A stretch of 23,238 nucleotides of DNA, taken from the NCBI GenBank assembly GCA_003833135.1, contig QZLH01000201.1, forward strand, positions 56,105 through 79,342, written 5' to 3'. Source of the DNA: Oehlia diaphana (Eukaryota; Glomeromycota; Glomeromycetes; Glomerales; Glomeraceae). Shown here in pieces: positions 18,606-23,238 of this stretch (position 1 is its first letter; every line of letters starts with the position of its first letter). Below the pieces are notes generated by a model. That model had not been told where the DNA came from and made no database searches. It worked only from the letters and a program-made list of their open reading frames with translations. A program made the translations under genes and the position numbers.

Positions 18606-20333
18606 ATATTAAAACAAATAAATACAAAACTCCGAATTTCCGAATTTTTTTTAATAAATTATTTTTTTTTTAATTCTGCATTTTGTAAAATTAATAAATT
18701 TTTTAAAGACAAAGAAATCAAATACTAGATCAATGTTCATTATGATAATGAACACACACAAGTACTGTAAATAATAAGAACAAAAAATGAAAGATAAAGA
18801 AAAATATAGCTGATCAAAAAATTAAAATGATGATCAAATGGCTAAAATACCAGATTAAAACTCGAAATAACTTTTGAGTTAAAGGTCAAAATAAGACTAG
18901 TATGAAATCATATCTGGTTATATAATTTGATAAAATTATAATCACCATTATTATTTTATGTTTACATCTATTACAATCATTTTTTCAAAAAAAAAAAAAA
19001 AAAATGATTAAAAAACCCCTGAAAAAAAAAAAAAAATTGTGTAATTCTTTCCCGTGGCTTTTTTATTTAATTTCATTCAAGTTTATAATCTTGTTTTTAT
19101 TTATATGTTTTTCATTAAAATAACCAAAAGTTGTTATTCCGATTGTTTTATCAAGTGATTAAAGATCGTTGGTCTGCATTTAAACTGTTAATGATGACGT
19201 CAAATGTATATCTACTCTCGTACAAGAAATTACGAGTTTTTACCGTATATATCAATTTCTTACCCGAAAATATTAATAATAATAAGAAATAATTTAAATA
19301 AATTTTTTTATTTGTATAAATTTGAAAAACTGATAATTTTTTAATAATTTTATATATGGATATTATATGTATAATATAATATATATATATAATATGTATA
19401 TTTGGATTATTAATACTAAATATTTATTATTGTTTAAATTAATTGGTGAAAATTGTTCTTGTTTATCTGTTATGAAAAAAAAAAGACCCATCACTTTTAT
19501 TTTCCAAATTGTTTGGTTCAGGTGAATGATTTAATTCCTTAATTGGCATAAAAGGTACAAACAATAACGCAAGTATGTTTATCAATATATCCTATTAATT
19601 TAATTTCTTATATTATTGGTGAAAATTTATTAAACATTTCCCTAAAATCTTACATTAAAAAAAAATTGTAAGAGAATTTTAAATTTACATTGACACAAAA
19701 ATTTAATCTCTCACAATAAATAAATTAAATTACATTTCTTTTTAAATACGTGAAAGAAACAAAAAAGTGGGATTTAAATTTACGAAATAAACACAAATCA
19801 AAATAATGATGCAATAAACTGCAAATGATTTTTTAAGTTAAGTTTTTTCTTATTCAATTAAGATTTACATTTACTAATCATCTGACCTAAATTGTGGTAT
19901 GTGGCAACGGTATTTTAACAAACAAAGTTGAAACTTTCGGACTTTCAAATGATAGATAAACATTAACTGTAATAAACTGTAATAGTATGGTGTTATACAA
20001 CTGGGTATAATTATTCTATATAAAGTAATTAAACTTAACATTCTGCATTCAGGTTTTGTGGGGCATAACATATTATTTTACGAGTTATTGTTTCTATTTT
20101 ATTTTTAAAATTATTTGTAGATTGATTGTACAATATAAATTAATAAAATGGTTAACTAGTCTTTTACTGTAAATTTACTTACTTTACTGAATTATTACTA
20201 TCTACTGACGTATTATATATATATATATTTAAACTCCTCATCCCCCCTTTTCCATTTAATTGTAAATGGCGGTGTATTTTTTTACTATTTTTTCAGATTT
20301 TTGAAAAATTTTTTTTTTTATTAAAAAAAAAAA

Positions 20334-20338
<5 letters not shown>
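18606..20338. other. Intergenic DNA upstream of the kinase-like gene
   Basis: No gene supported. It includes an AT dinucleotide stretch near 19361-19400 and a (ta)n run near 20213-20230, then a pyrimidine-rich patch (ctcctcatccccccttttcc) near 20236-20255. The pyrimidine patch lies about 200 bp before the predicted start codon and could belong to the promoter. The 65-codon minus frame at 19874-20071 lacks recognisable features. Confidence 0.45.

Positions 20339-20409
<71 letters not shown>
20339..20409 (+). repeat. Run of 71 T just upstream of the kinase-like gene
   Basis: An uninterrupted T tract ends about 40 bp before the predicted ATG at 20450, preceded by shorter A and T runs. Long poly(dA:dT) tracts exclude nucleosomes and often mark fungal promoters; such a role here is inferred. 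Its length probably varies between nuclei or assemblies. Confidence 0.8.
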
Positions 20410-20449
20410 CCAAACTTTTTTTTAAAAAAAAATTATTAGAATTTTATAA

Positions 20450-23069
20450 ATGCATCCTCCTGCTTGTAATAAAGTATTTCGGTGGATTCGAAAGGTAAAT
20501 TATTATTATTTTTTTTTCTTTTACCTTTTTTATTTTTTTTTTTCACGTCCAACGGTCCATAGTACGGTTCATAGTACGTTCAAGATTTTAACTTTTATTA
20601 ATTATATTTTATAAAGGCTGGGGACGTTACAATATGTCGAAAGCCAAAGTTAGATGATGATAATAATAGTATTATATCAACAAGTATAGAACATTCACAT
20701 AGTATAAGACGTAGACATAAATTTTCTATTAGACATGATATAGGTGAAAGAGAAATACGGAGAAATAAAGTAGGTGGTGATTTCTCCCCAGCAAGTTCAA
20801 TAAGTGATAGGAAAGGAAAGAAAAAACATAAAAGTCTTCCTGTACCGCCAAGAAAACCTGTTAATAGTGCTGAAGAAGGTACTTCTAAAAATGGTAATGG
20901 TGTAGTTGTTGACCCTCGCCGATTTTGTATGGTGGATCCATTCAATTTAGGTGGTCATCGACGTAGTTATACTTTAGATACTACTTGGAATATAACCGCT
21001 TTTTTTGATAGTGTATCTAATGATAAAGATGATGAAAGTCCTGCTACTATATTAATAGCTAAAAAAGAAAATTTAGCAAGAAATAGTAATAGTAGATTTA
21101 GTATGCAACCTGTTCGTCGTAATAATAGTAAAAAACGTCGTTCTATAGCAAAAGAAATAAGGGAAGTTGAAGTTAGAACTTTTCGTTGGGAATCTCGTCG
21201 TACAAATCGTGAAAAAACTTGTTCTCAATTATATGAACTTTACGAAAAACAAATTAATAATTCCCTTATAAATAATCTTACTCAAGATAAACCATTACCC
21301 CCTGTACCTTTTGATGATGATAATAAATCATTTTGTTATAATGATGATACTGAAACAATAATAGATCCTGAATTACAATCAATTATAGACACTTTATCTT
21401 TAATATCTGATCATCATAGTGATATATTTGATGATTCAAATTCAACTATATATACTCCATCAAGTACTATACGTGAATCTTTTTCTGAATTATTAATTAC
21501 TGATGAAGTTATGTTTAATTTACTTGAAGATGAAATTTCTGCTTTATCAACGAGAAATTCTGTAAATTCTTTTGAAACTTTACCAGTTGAAGTAGAAATG
21601 TGTTTATCATGTAAACGAAGATCAACTGAAAGTGGTTATAGTATTCAATGGTGTAAAGCATGTGAAATGAAAAGATTTGAACAACATTTTGAATCTTGGT
21701 CAAGTGGAAATGATGATATTGATTGTTTCATATTAGAAAGTCAATTAAATTCAACAAATTTCTTTGATCATTTGGAATGGATATCTTTTGATAGGTTACA
21801 AGATGTTGAATCAATTGGTGATGGTGATTATACTTTTCAAGCCATTTGGTTAGATGGTCCTAGTAATAGATGGGATATGAAAAATAATCGTTACGTTGGA
21901 AGTGGTGAATGTTTAGTAGTATTGAAATGTTTTGAAATTCCCGAAAATTCTTCTTCAGATTTCTTTGATCAGGTAAATATACTTTTATTTGACGTTCATT
22001 TACGTTCATTTACGTTCGTTTTACGTTCGTTTTACGTTCGTTTTATCGAAAGTATTATTATTACGTTTGTTTTATCGAAAAATATAAAATAATTACTAAT
22101 TTCTTTACTATTTATACTATTTAGTTGTCTAAATATCTTCGTTGTGAAGATAATAATGGCGCACATTTTGTACGTTGCTATGGTATAACACAGGATCCAG
22201 AATCGAAAGAATATATGTTTGTGTTACATTACTTAAAGGATGGAAATCTTTCCCATTATTTGAAACAAAATTTTGTCGATATAACGTGGCAAAAAAGATT
22301 GGAAATTTTATACGCTCTTGCAGAAGGTCTTAGTATCTTACACGAGAAAAATTTGATCCATGGAAATTTACATGATGGAAATGTACTCTTTGATGATTCT
22401 TTAACGTTTATAAGTGATCTTGGAATCTCATGTTACCTAATTTCTTCTAATAACGGAGCATACGGTGTTTTACCTTTTATTGCTCCCGAGTTATTAAAGA
22501 ATAAACCTTATACAATGGCATCTGATATATATAGTTTTGGTATGATAATGTGGGAATTAATAGTTGGAAAAGCACCGTTCTCTGATCGTGCACATGATGA
22601 GGAATTAGCAACAGAAATTTGTAAAAAAGGATTACGACCGGAAATTCCATCTGATATTCCCGAATGTTTTATCAACCTTTTAAGACAATGTTGGGATTCA
22701 AATCCATTTAAACGACCTTGCGCTAACGTATTACGTGAAACAATACTTGAATGGATTTCATCAAATCCTTCATCAGAAATTTCAATTCAATTTCAACAAT
22801 CAGAAGAAAAACGTCTCGAAAATGTAACGACGACAAATTCTAATGATGATGTTCATCCAGAAGCTGTATACACTAATAGATCCTTCAGTTTTGAAAATCT
22901 TCTTGAACCAAATGTAACATTCACCAAATCTGTTAATCCCAAAGAACATTTAGCATTACAACAATATATTGCTAACGAAACTAAATTTTATCATCTTAAA
23001 ATTAAAAGTTTAAAAGCAGAAAATAGTGATACAGCTGCTGAGATTTATGACATATTACAATATTGGTAA
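20450..23069 (+). CDS. TKL-type protein kinase-like protein, probable pseudokinase, with proline-rich N-terminal region
   Basis: Predicted exons are 20450-20494, 20617-21972 and 22125-23069, giving 781 residues. Donors GTAAAT are used at 20495 and 21973, and frames join in phase 0. Exon 1 (15 codons) is the least certain; an in-frame ATG also exists at 20929. Residues 1-340 are basic and Ser/Asn-rich, with two SH3-ligand motifs, LPVPPRKP (89-96) and KPLPPVP (240-246). A Cys4 motif follows (C344, C347, C361, C364), then a kinase domain from about 405 to 660. The ATP-site Lys is present (K452). The glycine loop reads GDGDY (416-420) and lacks the usual pattern, the helix-C Glu position is Gln467, the catalytic HRD reads HGN (N548), and DFG reads DLG (D565). 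APE (587-589) and the DIYSFG motif are intact. The Cys4-kinase layout is common in the expanded kinase families of arbuscular mycorrhizal fungi. Loss of the catalytic Asp predicts little or no phosphotransfer, so a scaffold or regulator is inferred. Confidence 0.85.
21992..22080 (+). repeat. 10-11 bp minisatellite inside kinase-gene intron 2
   Basis: Five successive units of acgttcattt or acgttcgtttt, then two drifted units (ttatcgaaagtatta, ttatcgaaaaat). The array fills most of the 152-bp intron 21973-22124. The frame stays open through the array until TAA near 22090, so unspliced transcripts would add a repetitive tail and stop before the kinase core is complete. Confidence 0.75.
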
Positions 23070-23131
23070 CGAATATAATACAATAATTAATTTTTAAATA
23101 TAATCAATCAAATGCCCCTTTTTTTATTTTT

Positions 23132-23169
<38 letters not shown>

Positions 23170-23238
23170 TTTTTTTTTCCTTTTAATTTTTTATACATCA
23201 TATTATTATTATCCCTATATTATTATTACTACTATATT
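23070..23238. other. 3' flank of the kinase-like gene, T-rich
   Basis: Downstream of the stop codon are AT-rich DNA with aatataatac-type sequence, a T-rich block near 23117-23180 and a tattattatt microsatellite. Probable 3' untranslated region and polyadenylation zone. No further gene starts before the window ends. Confidence 0.5.

Noticed and set aside
19874..20071. 65-codon minus-strand frame
   Set aside because: Somewhat protein-like but no domain, neighbour or conservation to support it.
20598..20945. 115-codon minus-strand frame opposite the kinase-like gene
   Set aside because: Antisense to the in-frame 5' part of exon 2, whose plus-strand reading continues into the kinase and has the expected codon pattern.
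21515..21703. 62-codon minus-strand frame
   Set aside because: Antisense shadow of the Cys4 region of the kinase-like gene.

Overview
This is a very AT-rich window, full of homopolymer runs, microsatellites and miniature inverted-repeat elements, with only two convincing intact genes. Both have several exons with GTAAGT- or GTAAAT-type donors, so the source is a eukaryote. A protein kinase-like gene with the Cys4-plus-TKL-kinase layout common in arbuscular mycorrhizal fungi, and a gene with SH3 domains closely resembling those of the fungal osmosensor Sho1, point to a Glomeromycotina fungus such as Rhizophagus. The lineage is an inference from sequence style and families, not from a search.

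Layout. 1-2300: low-complexity AT-rich DNA with tandem repeats and one copy of a dispersed repeat. 2318-2504: a TA-flanked MITE. 3621-5219 (minus): a five-exon gene for a signal peptide, about seven membrane segments and two tandem SH3 domains; the second SH3 arose by an in-frame duplication of a linker-plus-SH3 block. 5459-7321: DNA bounded by inverted repeats, with a smaller element nested inside. 7602-8168: a MITE built from iterated GGACAAATT-type motifs. About 8411-8496: a tRNA-derived relic. 8711-9540 (minus): a broken paralogue of the membrane gene without SH3 domains. 9673-10035: a hAT-type MITE with an exact 8-bp target duplication. 10419-10625: a protein-coding relic, possibly from a hAT transposase. 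11285-11463: another MITE. 11579-13205 and 16661-18605: two copies of a noncoding segmental duplication. Between them lie minisatellites and two further coding relics. 20450-23069 (plus): a three-exon protein kinase-like gene with degenerate catalytic motifs, preceded by a T tract of 71 bases.

Possible link between the genes. The kinase-like protein carries two proline-rich SH3 ligands in its long N-terminal region. One of them, KPLPPVP, closely matches the motif by which yeast Pbs2 binds the SH3 domain of Sho1. The same window encodes a membrane protein with two Sho1-type SH3 domains. A membrane sensor to pseudokinase scaffold pair is therefore a testable hypothesis, not a demonstrated system.
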